Assembly: GCA_004794785.1 (NCBI GenBank)
Contig: SJOL01006991.1
Span: 25,814-89,813, forward strand
DNA from: Opisthorchis felineus
Lineage: Eukaryota > Platyhelminthes > Trematoda > Opisthorchiida > Opisthorchiidae
Length of the DNA stretch: 64,000 nt
Direction of reading: 5' to 3'
Shown: positions 33,945 through 45,244 of the stretch, one piece after another
How positions within the stretch are numbered: the first letter of the stretch is position 1
Layout of the letters: each line of letters starts with the position of its first letter
Notes under the pieces: generated by a model
Databases searched by the model: none
Told to the model about the DNA's origin: nothing
The model's input: the letters and a program-made list of their open reading frames with translations, nothing else
Translations under genes and position numbers: made by a program

Positions 33945-34280
33945 GTGCACATTCTTGCCATTGAATCTCACACCAGACCCAGTATGACGGACACTTTGTG
34001 CCTGATGTGCGAGTCTTGACTGTGCTAGCGCTTACCGCGCCTTGAAGAGCATTCAGCATTGTTTGTCTTTTCTTCGGCTGTTGATCTTACACGCGTGTTT
34101 CCATACCAAAATTTTTACATACGTTGGGATTCGTCTTATCTGACTGGAACTGTTGGTGGCATGACTCCGAAAGTGACGTTTCTCTCTTTTACCTCATATT
34201 CTTCTGTAACCCCTTCACATTCATCGCTTGCATTTACTTTTTATGTCTGTGAACATGCTTTTCAAAAATAAACGATAAAA
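33945..34280 (+). other. 3' UTR of the R2-clade element
   Basis: GC content falls after the stop codon. The 3' UTR is the region that R2 proteins bind for target-primed reverse transcription. AATAAA lies at 34267-34272. The true 3' junction could not be fixed. Confidence 0.5.
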
Positions 34281-34335
34281 TATGAGGGCTTCCACACATC
34301 TTCCTTTCTCTTCCTAGACTGGTTGGATTTTACGT

Positions 34336-34390
34336 GGTCAGTTAGTTATTTAGTTAGTTAGTTAGTTACGTCAGTTAGTGGTTAGTTATA
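34336..34390 (+). repeat. Simple repeat (TTAG)n, imperfect
   Basis: TTAGTTAGTTAG runs with interruptions, about 55 bp past the R2 3' UTR. It could be a pre-existing microsatellite near the insertion or a tail product of the element; position alone does not decide. Confidence 0.7.
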
Positions 34391-34954
34391 TTTTATATAT
34401 TTTTACTCATTTATGTTCGGTTATAAGTGGTTCACGAATGCCACTCTTTGCAAAAACCAATTCGGCTAGCACGAGCCCCAGTTTGTTGTGCGGTTTATAC
34501 AATTTTCGTGGATCTCTTCTCTCCCAGTCTCGCATTTTTCGCACCGACAACTCATCTCAGACATTCGCATGTGTGTGACCAAGCTCCTTTTGAGGACATT
34601 TGATGACGTGTCTTGGAGTGCTCAACGGTGAACGTAAAATGATTGATGCATCCATCCATTTAAGCTGTTGAATCTCCGTTGTGGGCAAAGCGCAGTGAGT
34701 CCCCGAATGCTGTTTTCTTGTATTTGATTTGATGAATAAGAAACTCCCGTATGAAAGGTCTGTTTTTTTATTGTAATTCACCTTACAGGAAGTCTTCCGG
34801 TTTATCTTATTGGACGCGAGGTGGGTTTGCTTATTTCCTTGACCTTAATTTCCTCTTTAGCACACTGTAGCGTTTCTAAATCACGTGGGTGAGACTTAGT
34901 AGCTTATTGATATTCAAAACGAATGTTTCTCCATTTTACTCAGTAATGCTAGTT

Positions 34955-35245
34955 ACTCTGATGGTGATGATGACGAAATTGATGGGGATGAATTTTACAG
35001 ATTTGAGGAGCATGTTGTTACTCATGATGACGATAAAAATGAACAAAAAAGTGTGTGGAGATGGTGATGGTGCTTGTGGTGACAATGATGATATTGTTGG
35101 CGGCGACAATGATGACGATGAGGTTGATGAGGGTATTAACATTGTAGATAATGATGGTGAAGTGGGGAGGCTGAAGGTGGGGAGGCTGGTGACAGGAATG
35201 GCAGTGAAGACGGCAGCAGCCACAATGATAATCACGATGGTGACA
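34955..35245 (+). repeat. GAT/GAC-rich low-complexity tract
   Basis: Degenerate trinucleotide tract with many GATGAT, GACGAT and AATGATG strings. It opens long frames on both strands (172 codons plus, 134 codons minus). Their products are low-complexity (Met/Asp- and Ser/Ile/Val-rich), and I do not regard them as genes. Confidence 0.7.
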
Positions 35246-35249
35246 ACCA

Positions 35250-36485
35250 TTATGAAATGTTGTACCTTAGGCTTTGTAGATTTGAAAACTCTTACCGGCT
35301 TTGGCGGTGGAAACCGCTTCTTAACTTGTATAAGGCCCATCAGAAATAAAGTAACGCGAGGTCAGCAATCACTTCTGCAAATCCCTTTAAGTCGTTTTTT
35401 CGTTTAAGACACCCGTAGAAACAGAAATCTACTTACGTTCCTTGTCTAGTGACTTGGATACTGCGCATGTACATGTGCTTCACAGTTGAAATGCCGTTAT
35501 CAGTTTCCCATCTCCAATGTGCTGGGTTACACATTTTTCGTGTTCTGTGGGCCAGAGTTTTGGACACCAAGTATTGAGAATAGTCACGTTTACCAACGTT
35601 AGCTTGCGAGGTTAGTATGTTGCATCACATGGACCCAGAATATATGAGATTTCTAGGGAGGTGTAACATAATGATCTGCATCCCTTCAATACTATTGTAA
35701 AGAGTATGAAGGCCCTTGAGATTTAACTGCGAATTAAAGCATTTAAGGCGAATATATGTCGATCTGATCCGGATTGCGAAAATAAAATGGCCTCGTGCAA
35801 GAACTTTAACTCAGCTTCATTTGGTGGTGTACATTCACGGCTAACAAACCACTGGAAAACGTTACAAATTCTTAGGAGGTTGAGCGAAGCCGTGAACTAA
35901 CTCATTCACTTGATAGGTGGAAATCTTCACTGAAGTACTTCATCTAAACCTTCTGAAGTAGATGAAAATTAAATGGATTTTGTTCTGTTGGTTGAGATGA
36001 GCAATCTGGTTGCCTACGCATTGTCAGCAACCGCGATGACGTTATAAGTGCGTAGAAATTTTGCTGTGCGTCGTAGTGCGTCACTGTGTGAGTGCTGAGC
36101 AGTGCGGTGCATCCGCTTATAAGAAGTTTGTTCATTTGGGGTGGCTTCTCGTTATGTTATGGTCATACTGTATTGTATCATTTGATCAACCACAATGAAC
36201 AAGTGAGTACGATTTGCAGTCACGAACTACTGACAAAAAGTGAAAGCATTTGAAATACTTTAAGATGTTTCCACCGTCGGAAAAGTAGTCGGAACGACTG
36301 TCCATCATTTGTTTATTCGTCTGCCTTCCAGTTGGTGGACCATTTGTTAAGCGTTTTTTTTAGTAAGTAAGGAGTTTGCACGCCTGAGTATTTTGAAGCG
36401 TAGAGGTACGCAGTTCACCATTAAACGACGCCGTACAGACAGCTAAGCATCAAATATTTTTAGAAAATTTCAATGGAGTTTTCCT
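35250..36485. other. Unassigned stretch
   Basis: AT-rich; nothing supportable is seen. Confidence 0.3.
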
Positions 36486-36489
36486 CCTG

Positions 36490-36590
36490 CACGTGAGCTA
36501 ATCAATGCTGAAATGCTGAGAAGCAGTGGACAGCTGTTTCATCCTTATCAGGAATCATCATCAACGCGCATCCCGTGAATCTCCATGGTG
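36490..36590 (-). repeat. Hammerhead-repeat family 2, copy 2 with decayed ribozyme
   Basis: Collinear with 28255-28345. On the minus strand the core reads ATGATGA (36561-36555) in place of CTGATGA, losing the essential C3. Stem II has a T.T mismatch at its base. GAAAC (36540-36536) and a perfect stem III palindrome ACAGCTGT (36537-36530) remain, followed by C at the cleavage site. Inactive, but it shows what stem III looked like before the 28.3 kb copy lost it. Confidence 0.7.
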
Positions 36591-36599
36591 ACCTGGTGA

Positions 36600-39500
36600 C
36601 CTACAGACCAGGGGTTGAAGACCCCACAGTAAGGGTCCTGAACAACAAATAGATGTGATGTAGCACCACTCCTATCTCAACCGGCAGATTCACATCACAC
36701 GGTATCGTCTTCTTCTTCAGAATGGTGAATAATCCACGCGGATAATGAATATTCTATCTGAGAAGTTTTCACTTCAGGAGCTAGTCAGCACCTGATACAA
36801 ATTTTGTGTATAAAAGTTGAGTGTTGCTATATCCTGTTTGGGTGTCAATTGATTGCACAGTTGATCAGCCGCTCTTGGCCATTCGGTTAAGTTTTCAAAC
36901 TACTATCCAGGAGATCCCAAATTCAAAGCTCCCTGAAATCCCGTGGGAAGTGCATTTCTGATGACTTTCAATAAGAATGAACAAGCTGCAAAGTGCTTAT
37001 AAGCATTTTGGGATAGAGTAACAACAGTTAAAGGTCAACACATTAAAGGAGAATAGGTTATATCAACAAACAGTGGTCGGAGGTCTGAAAGCTTGCGTAA
37101 AACTTGACAGGTTTGCACGAAGTCCATGTGATGGTTCTTGCAAGCCGTTGACGCCGATTTGACCAGAGGCAGAATGACCGGCTTTGCCTTGCCCGTTGCA
37201 AGGCAAAGTTTAGCTTAAATTTGATGGCATAACGATGTGCACCGGAACCAAATACATGTTTATCATTCAGTGTTAGGTGTCATCCATTCATTCGCTTAAA
37301 TTGCCCCACAACAACACCATGTTCTCGAGGTTTCTCGTCAGCACACAGTTAAAGAGGCAACGAATAAACTGGGGTTGTGGCGTTACTGTTACTCATATTG
37401 CCTTTGGTAATCACTGGCTCAAAAACTGGGCAGACTCTCCTCTTTCCAAGTTGTTGTTACGCTGGAAGACCCTTCTAATGATCTGATGGCACACTTGACT
37501 AACCCTGCGAGAACATATGCGTCCGAATATCAATATTGTGATGGATGCAGTGGTGAGCCTAAGCCCCTTTTGACTAGCTCGCTTTTCTTGCGATATTGCA
37601 GCCAGTAGTGCTTTGAAACTTTTGTCGCCTGCGCACAAGACAATCCAAAGCACGATCTACCGGAAGGAGACCTGGAATCACTAACGCAAACAATTCGGCA
37701 GTTTTGCTACCATGAAACAAAAACGTCATATGATAAAGTGCTTGGAAGGCCCGTCATATGCGCCACAGTTCTGTTTACTGAGGAGCTGGTATTCTTCTGA
37801 AGCATGTCTACAGCTAGTGGCTATTTTTTGGGAAATGTTGACTGGAAGCCCAGACAAAACTACAAGCGTACTACCAGTTCCAAAGAATCATGTAAAAATG
37901 GCCCTGCAATTCATTTGGAATGCTTTTTCCAAAATTACCGACAGAAAAATGCATTCGAATCCTTGAATACGCAAGACTTTTTGCAAACTGAACCGTCGTT
38001 GCATCCTTCACCTGTTGCTCATGCTGAACTTCGACTGCAAACTAAGGGGATAGTTTTGATGTTATCAAGAGGCGGAACACCTATAGCAAGCTTTTGTTAC
38101 CAAACTGGGAGAAAGTGACGAAGTTATCGTGGTGACGAGAGGCCAGCGTATTGGCAACACTAATAACATTTTTTTCTGGATATGAAATCGGGGATCAAAC
38201 AGGCAAATTACAATTGTCCCCACAGCTGCGGAAATCTTGGCCTTGGTTCTCTGGCCAGCTCATACTCGGTAGACTGACGCTTCGGACACCTAGATCCAAT
38301 TGTTGCATTCGGTGAAACAAGCTCCCACTATATTCTTGATAAAATGTTTAGTACTAATATTTCCTGTACGTCCTGCCCCCTCAAAATCTTTTCACTCTTA
38401 TTGTCCAGTCTCTATTTAAAAAAAGTCATGCATATCAGCCCAGTGCTTTAGTCGATATGTGGTATAATATACAAGGTTACCACTGTGGCTTAAGTTGCAC
38501 TAAATAAGTTAATGATCAATTTCTTGACTCAAGAAAACGAATAATTGTTAGATCAATGTAATTTGGTAACTACCACAGGTCAACCAACCTCACAGCTGTG
38601 TTCCCGTCACGATCCCCAACCCGCTAATTTAGTGGCTTGCTCGCACCAGACTGACAGCTAACGCATTTGAGTAAAACCGACGAGGGAGTAGTGGGCGGTT
38701 TATCAGGTTTATCATGACTATGCCCTTGAAGCCCTTGACGCGGTTAACTGGTCCAAACATGATGTTCGGCACTTACTAAAGTGGCCAGGATAACTCAGCG
38801 ACCAGCTGTCAATACCACCCTCTGCTGGAATGTACGTCTGGCAGCAAGATAAACTAGGCATTTCCTCTGATTGCTGATTTCATACGAATTCCGTTTTTCA
38901 GCCTCGACAGAGGTGAGTTTTTCCCTGAAGGTACACATTGGTCACAGCTGTCAAACGCGGCCTCGATTCTAGGGTACTTCGGCCCACGGAACTTTCAGCC
39001 TATGGATAGATCAGCAACGAGCATACCGCTGTAGGCCATTTAGGCCTCTCATACTCAGGACGAGAAACCACTCCGGAAGTGCTGAAAAACTGTAACCCAT
39101 TATTTAGAGCTACAGGATCGGCGCTATACAAACTAAACATTGCCAGGTAGTGCTCTATCAAAGGCAAAATTATTCAAATCTAGGTTGAAGGGGGGATCTT
39201 TTGTTTGGTTTGATGCTGCCGTCAGCTAGGTTCAGAGATACCAATGAAGTTTCCCCAGTAAATCATTTGAAGAATGCAACAAAAGTGACGGAACCCTAAG
39301 CGTCAGTAATGGGTATCCACAATTATACTAGGAAAAACTACTTTTTATCCAGTTTGATTGTAGTTTGTGGACTGAAACTGGTAACAGCAGCCGAATATGA
39401 ATGAACTGTACAATCTGCTTAGGTGCGCTGCATCTCAAACAAACCGCGATAAAATTTCATTGTCACCATTAATCATCCACTCGAGGTTCTTAGCCAAGTG

Positions 39501-41680
39501 GATAGAAGAGACTCCCATTTTGGCAGACTGTAATTACTGGCAGTAAGCGAACCCGATTTGCGAGGACGTAACCGGCCGAGTTTCTTGCGATGCATCCTAA
39601 ACATCCTGCCGGACACATCTCATTGTCAAAACACTCCTGGGCTGACTGACTCAGCTATTTCGGGCACAGATCGATCCCAACAGCTGTTAGAAGCTAATTC
39701 ATTAATTCAGTTGAAGTGAGCTAAAGTTCCGATGAAAGTGAAACCCAACCGTCGGCCAGGAATGAATTCGAGAATGCAGAGACAAAGATTAATTTTTTTG
39801 CCTGGCATTTTGTCACTTCCGTCGCGGGCTTCTTTCCTCTCCTGCATAATTTCAGAATTGGACTTCCGTCTTCTGGGAAGGGGGAGAAAGGAGTGACAAA
39901 AATCACTGAGAGATAGGCTAACTAGGAAATGGCGGCTAATGGCGAGTAGAATCGTTGGAAATTTTTTCCTCACACCTTAACATATATTTAGAACACATGA
40001 TTTAGCTTACGGATTGTTTTCAAAATTTTTGAACTGATGCGACTCGATTCTTGCTTTAGCAGGTTGGTGACCGATTCAGCCACTCATCTGCTTACTAGCA
40101 AATATTTCAGATATTTTGTCTGATTGTTTGTCGATCTTCACGGAATTTGATAATTGTGAGGACATGAGCTTGGTGTTTCTTCGAATATCTAAAGGTGAAG
40201 ATTTGGCAAGGCCCGAATTATTCATCCGTACTGGCACCCTCCTACTTACTGAGTCTCATCAAACTGGCTTAAAGGGACCGAATGCATACCATCACTTGTT
40301 ATCGTGATTTTTATTTGGTTGTTCTCTCACCGTTGGAAAATATTTATTCTATTAGAGTGATCGCTACGGAATGGGGAAATAGCTCAAGTGTACAAATATA
40401 TGCCAGAATTACTCTGCCATGTGAAGCATTTCCGGGGTAAATTTATGTACACCCAAACCTACGCGGCCGATTTAAATTTGGCTGATGGATTCGAGGGAGT
40501 TTACGTTTCCTGAACTGCGACACCCGGAAAAACATACGTAGCAAATCAAACAAGTTACTTATCGAGAGACTGCATAACTGTACCGGTATGTTGAAATGAT
40601 GGATCCGATTTTTTAATCTCGTGAGTTTTATGGTCGTCCAATGACAGACAGCTCGGTGACCCGTAACTAAGTCTAAGCCTAAGTTGGTTTTAGTTCATCT
40701 AAGCATAGTCACTCTTGAAGTCAATTTGTAAGGATTTTCAACTCATTCTGTGCAGGCTGTTTAGGAAGAATACATTACAGCTCAGAAATTACTGATTGAT
40801 TACATCCTGTCTTCAATCAACTGGAACGATTTTTGTCGCCACCGAGCGCATGTCATAGGAAGTAAATATCCGTTTACTAGCACGTGTACAGGCGTCCTGG
40901 TTTCGGACAACAAAGGCCTTTATGCTGCTTAAAAGTTTGATTGACCGTTTAACGTTTCAAAAGAAGAAAACATGCAAATGTCAGCCGTTGTGGCTGATAA
41001 ACCGAAACGGACAAAAATACCCCGATTTCAACGACTAAAGAGTACTGCTAGGAGGCGGCCATTCAATACTACACACCCAAATTGTGTAAACAACGGAAAT
41101 TTGTGGCTAGCCTTGCACTGCCTTGGTAAGGCCAACAATGAATCACGCCCACAGTCTGTTCCGCGGCAGATGACATTTACTCGTTGTATTGTTTTCACTG
41201 ACTCGTGTGTTTGTCCGTCAAATTATCAGTTCGTTATTCCGCTTTCCCCTTACTTATGAATGTACGTAAACAGCTGAAGAGATACGCGAAATAGCCTAAT
41301 TCATTCTATCCTGTTAAGAGGTTTCTTCTTGTTCTAATGACCACTAAAATAGTTGTTGGTATCCAGGACAATAAAGAAGGCTTGCCAAACATCTCACCGC
41401 ACACGCTGTTAGTTGGTCAGCTCCATCCCTGTGTACGGTATATCGTGGGTGGTATTAAGTAATGTCTTTTAAAGGTTGGGGAATTCTTTTCCCTGTTATG
41501 AGTTATCAAACCACAGTCGATCTCAGCAGCGGAAAAGCTACTGACTTTAGTAGTGATGTTAGGCCACCTGGGTCCGGTCGCCTGCCTCAAATCTGCAGAC
41601 GTTTACCTTGAGAAAATTTAGCCTCGCACTCTAGTCGGTTCGTGTAACTCCGTGGTTGGAACTTTAACCACAGTGAGCCT
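36600..41680. other. Unassigned stretch of 5 kb
   Basis: Only short frames. The two overlapping frames at 37712-38118 (84 and 104 codons) have no recognised domain. No RNA gene or repeat partner was found. Confidence 0.3.
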
Positions 41681-41734
41681 TAAAGTAAGCAGAATCCGAC
41701 AGCGGGCTATAGGGTTTCCAGCAACATTAAAATT

Positions 41735-41885
41735 AGTGTGTGTATTTCACTCATCCAGTTGCGCACTGATGACATCTTCTCGTATGGCAATGAAACGCTC
41801 GCAAGTCAATTGGCAAGCACGGCGAACAAATCAACAGCCGCCTGAGCAACAGTCAGTGAAGGTATACTTCAATATCAGGAATATC
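41735..41885 (+). repeat. Hammerhead-repeat family 3, copy at 41.8 kb
   Basis: TTGCGCACTGATGACATCTT, GAAACGC, then GGCAAGCACGGCGAACAAAT and CCGCCTGAGCAACAG, collinear with the 16.4 kb copies. Outer stem I is CCAGTTG (41755-41761) with CAATTGG (41807-41813): different bases from the 16.4 kb copy but still paired. The core CTGATGA (41766-41772) and GAAA (41792-41795) are intact. Stem II and the ACGT palindrome (now ACGC) are damaged. Confidence 0.7.
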
Positions 41886-41889
41886 ATAC

Positions 41890-42940
41890 CAACTGAAACA
41901 TGGGATGGTCTTTCTGAAGTACATTCCGTTAATGAGTACCATAAGTGAGGGAGTTACCTGAGCCCCCGGTAACAGCAGCTTAATTTGGAAATACATGTAG
42001 TTCACCGATTACTAGTATGCTCCTTACAAAGTTACTGAGAAGACTTCAAGCAGTTTATCACAATTTTTTGTGAGCCCAATTTTTGTTTCGTCAGTGAGGG
42101 TGCGTAGAATAGTGGGGTTGAGTCTCCTAATCATGTTCTACACCACCAAAAGAACAAGGCCACTGAGTGCGTCAATGCCCGCCAGGTTTCTCGAGCTGGT
42201 CTTGTAGTCAACAGTTGTCCGTTCATTACAGAACGAACAACAACGTACTAACCCTAAAGATGACTCATGAAATTGGCCACGAATCGTCGCACATACAGGC
42301 TTGAAATGGGTGACCGAATATCTAAACTCCTTCAAATGGAAATTGGCATAATTTTTTTGCCGAAAATCCACAACGATTTCTCCCGCCATCATTGTGTTTT
42401 AAAGCAAGGAACAAAAACTGCATTAGTAAGAAAACTGATTTACCACATACTTCCCTTTATTCGGTTTAGAGATCAGTATATTGTTTACGAAGGGTACTTG
42501 CACGTTTTCAAATGTTTCAGGGCTGTCAGATACTACTCCGTCTTAATGCATGTACGAAGTTGCCGAAGCTTCCTTCGCATCCGACTACATACTTTCTGAG
42601 TAATTCGCTCGCAAAAAATGCTCCGAACACTTTGTTGGCCAACTGAATGGACCATATCATTTGAGCTTTACCGGAGCATTACTTCGCATGAAAAGCAGTG
42701 TGTTGTGTTTGGATCATCTCCTAATTCGCAGTGGATACAGACAGATGGTTTATCACCATTATGAAAGTAAATGGGACCTGAACCTACAAGTAGAATAAGA
42801 GTGTAACGTTTTATGTGATCCAATTAGATTAGTTTTCCCTCGACAAGGGTCATTCATGGTAGCCGAGTTGTAAAACTACTGTGAACGTAGCTCCATCAGT
42901 AACAGATCGAAAAATACCAAAAACACGACTAAACGAGAGA
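41890..42940. other. Unassigned stretch
   Basis: Nothing supportable. A 110-codon plus-strand frame (42267-42599) has no known domain. Confidence 0.3.
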
Positions 42941-42954
42941 ATGAGCCGTACCTC

Positions 42955-43085
42955 ATTTGCAAGTGTATTGCACCAGTTGCTTTCAGTGTGGTGTTCAAGT
43001 AAAACATAGGATGCACTGAGACTGCTCCTACCGGTCGAAGAATTTTCAGTAGCCTTATATGTATTGCGTCCTGTCAACACCTCAA
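42955..43085 (+). repeat. Hammerhead-repeat family 1 copy with the ribozyme core deleted
   Basis: Body (TTTGCAAGTGTATTGC, GTTCAAGTAAAACATAGG) and tail (GTCGAAGAATTTTCAGTAGC) match the 20.9 kb element. Between them, GCTCCTACCGGTCGAAG shows stem I CCTACC joined directly to the stem III half CCGGTC. CTGATGA, stem II and GAAA are gone, as are ten bases of the 3' stem I strand. Confidence 0.65.
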
Positions 43086-43089
43086 TATC

Positions 43090-43635
43090 GCAAACATAGT
43101 TCCAGGTGAATCACAAAGGAGTCCTTATGCAGCGCCTTTTGGTTGAAGAATACTATTAACGACAGATTCAGTTGCAATTCAGTTGAGTTTCTTTTCAGCA
43201 AAATGTTGATTTGCTAGTGAGCGTACTTTGCCAATTAGTCCGTTTATTTATTCTCAAGATTCATGACGCTGTATGCGGCTTTTGTCCGTTTTGTCTCTAA
43301 ACAAAATGTTGAAATAGGATTCGTTTTTCTAAATTAAAGTTAACTCATGAATTTTTATGTAAAATCCTACGGTTGTGTGAAGCGAGTGTGTTGGAGCAAC
43401 CAGATGGAACGCTTCTGAGGCTGCTTGATTCGCAAGCTTACCGCGCCACATCGTTATGCATAGGACATTTGTGGGAAATTTATTCCCCATAGTTAGGGCA
43501 GGTAACACATTGCAAAAAAAAGCCAAATTATATTCGTCCATCAGGAGGAGTTGTCGAACGATCTGTACAATCCCATAGGGGAAAATAAAGGCCTCTTCCT
43601 GATATCTGGTCATTATTATATAAGCTGGCTTGAAT
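43090..43635. other. Unassigned stretch
   Basis: AT-rich; nothing supportable. Confidence 0.3.
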
Positions 43636-43639
43636 GATT

Positions 43640-44040
43640 CAGAGTGGCGGAAGCGGAGAGGTGGCCAACCTTTGACCCGGCAGGGGGGTACGAAGGAGAT
43701 TACGAAACGCTTGGGTGCTGTCGGTGCTACTCGCTTTCCAGGACAGGGACCGCGTGATCCTCACTGCGCCTGGTTGGAGACGCTGCAAGATATGGCTGCC
43801 AACCGATGTCAGTGGTGATCTTGTTGTCAGTTTCTATTCAGATTGCCTGAATGAGTGTGTGAGGTGTAGGCGTCTCGGAATGATTGTAGTAAGCTAGCAC
43901 TAAGTCCCTTCCCCTTACAACTTTATTCTTTTCTTCAAAATAAGGGTTTCAAATAAATCATGGTTGTACGGCAGCGAAGCACCGGTGTTGAACACTGATG
44001 TCATGCTGTCGATGCTGATGATAATGATGGCTTGAATGAA
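43640..44040 (+). mobile_element. RTE-type LINE, extreme 3' end
   Basis: The frame 43644-43818 reads [35 protein letters not shown] and ANRCQW. The pattern RGGQ...W...GPRD...WLETL.DM..NR..W is the C-terminal end of RTE-like endonuclease-RT proteins of flatworms. An A/T-rich UTR follows, with a short GATGCTGATGATAATGATGG tail (about 44007-44030), as RTE elements often have. It is 5'-truncated, the usual fate of LINE copies. Family placement is from recognition of the pattern. Confidence 0.55.
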
Positions 44041-44044
44041 TCTC

Positions 44045-45005
44045 GTCCTTTGGCTGTACCGCGTACTTGAGGTGAGACGTCAGAAGAATTTGCGTTTGAT
44101 TTATTTAAGCTTATTGACCGTATTAAGAAATTTGACTAAAAAGTTATATAGAACTTATACGGATGACAGAAATTCGTGCCGTCTCCAAAGAGTAGATGAA
44201 TATGTGATAATGCGTAGGCTAATTACATCGGTGCTAATTTAGTCGACACCAGAGTACTGCGGGGTATTCGGCTGGGGCCAAATCTACCGTCTTTGTTCGG
44301 CCTCTTGGTCACAGTGGAACCCGAGGCAAATGCGTAATAAATCTGTTCATGTAAGTGGCAGCTATACGTCTATTTATTCAGGGGGACCACAAGTTAACCC
44401 GCTTAATAAAGAACGTCCGAACACCCGAAATGTTTAGTTTAAGAGTTATCCATTTCTTGTTCCACCAAAATATTAGCACCATGGGGGCAAACTACCATTT
44501 ATAAAGCTCGTGTTCATAATATTGCTGCTTCAACTTCTCCTGTTGTTTTTTCTCGTCAGACATTTGCGTATCACTTGTTTGAACGAAATCGTCTCCTCCT
44601 TCGAAAAATTTTAACTCTGAAGGAGGTGGATCTACTCAGATACATAAAAGTATCCAACTGTTTCAGCCTCTCATTAGGTGGTTTTCGAACTTTATCCACC
44701 TTCTTTACCTGTACAATTAACCCTACTTTACCAACGTAAATTACTAACAAACCAGTTACTGAGTGTTTTTGTTGTAATCTCAAGGTTGTGGTTGGATTCG
44801 TCCAGTTTATATGTCCAGCTGACTTTGTTGTACAAACAATAACTTTTCGGGGACTAAACCCATTGAAATTTTCGGTTATAGCATATGAAACTATGGAGGT
44901 TTAGGGGTGACTATTTTTGTGGCATCAGGAAATAGAAATATGTTTTGTTTTGCAATCCTGGCACTGACCATGATTGAACCACTTGCCCGACCAAAACAGC
45001 CTACA
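44045..45005. other. Unassigned stretch
   Basis: Nothing supportable. Confidence 0.3.
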
Positions 45006-45009
45006 GAGA

Positions 45010-45240
45010 ACACTACTCATAATTTTGCTGGAGACTCAGCAGCAGCCCTAGAGTCAATCTACTTGAATCTAAATTATAAGAAATTTGCGAAATACACTCA
45101 TTTGTAGACAAACCTTTTCCTATCGGGAGACTCAACTGAATCCAAATGAGTCTCGTTTACGATGTTCGTCAACTGACTGTGCTGTATGACATTCAAAATG
45201 TTGTAGTACACTTTATTGATGAAGCACTACTCATGATGTC
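45010..45240 (-). repeat. Hammerhead-repeat family 1, one unit between two tail copies
   Basis: On the minus strand, tail-like ATGAGTAGTGCTTCATC (45237-45221), then the body with GGATTCAGTTGAGTCTCCCG and CAAATGAGTGTATTTCGC (about 45145-45085), then CAGCAAAATTATGAGTAGTG (45030-45011). The two tails are 214 bp apart, which gives the unit length. The hammerhead that should precede the second tail is eroded (CTGCTGCTGAGTCTCCAGC). Confidence 0.6.
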
Positions 45241-45244
45241 GCCA

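Larger units (their letters stand above)
30673..34280 (+). mobile_element. R2-clade non-LTR retrotransposon, nearly full length
   Basis: A site-specific-type LINE with a single ORF. Order: HDV-like ribozyme and short 5' UTR (30673-30788), two C2H2 fingers, Myb-like domain, RT, CCHC knuckle, restriction-like endonuclease, stop at 33942-33944, and a 3' UTR of about 330 bp with AATAAA at 34267-34272. It does not lie in 28S rDNA: the flanks lack the rDNA target. The 5' edge is set by the ribozyme fold; the 3' edge is approximate. ACGAT occurs just before the 5' edge (30667-30671) and at 34272-34276, a possible but weak target duplication. It is far better preserved than anything else in the window, which suggests recent insertion. 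Confidence 0.85.
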
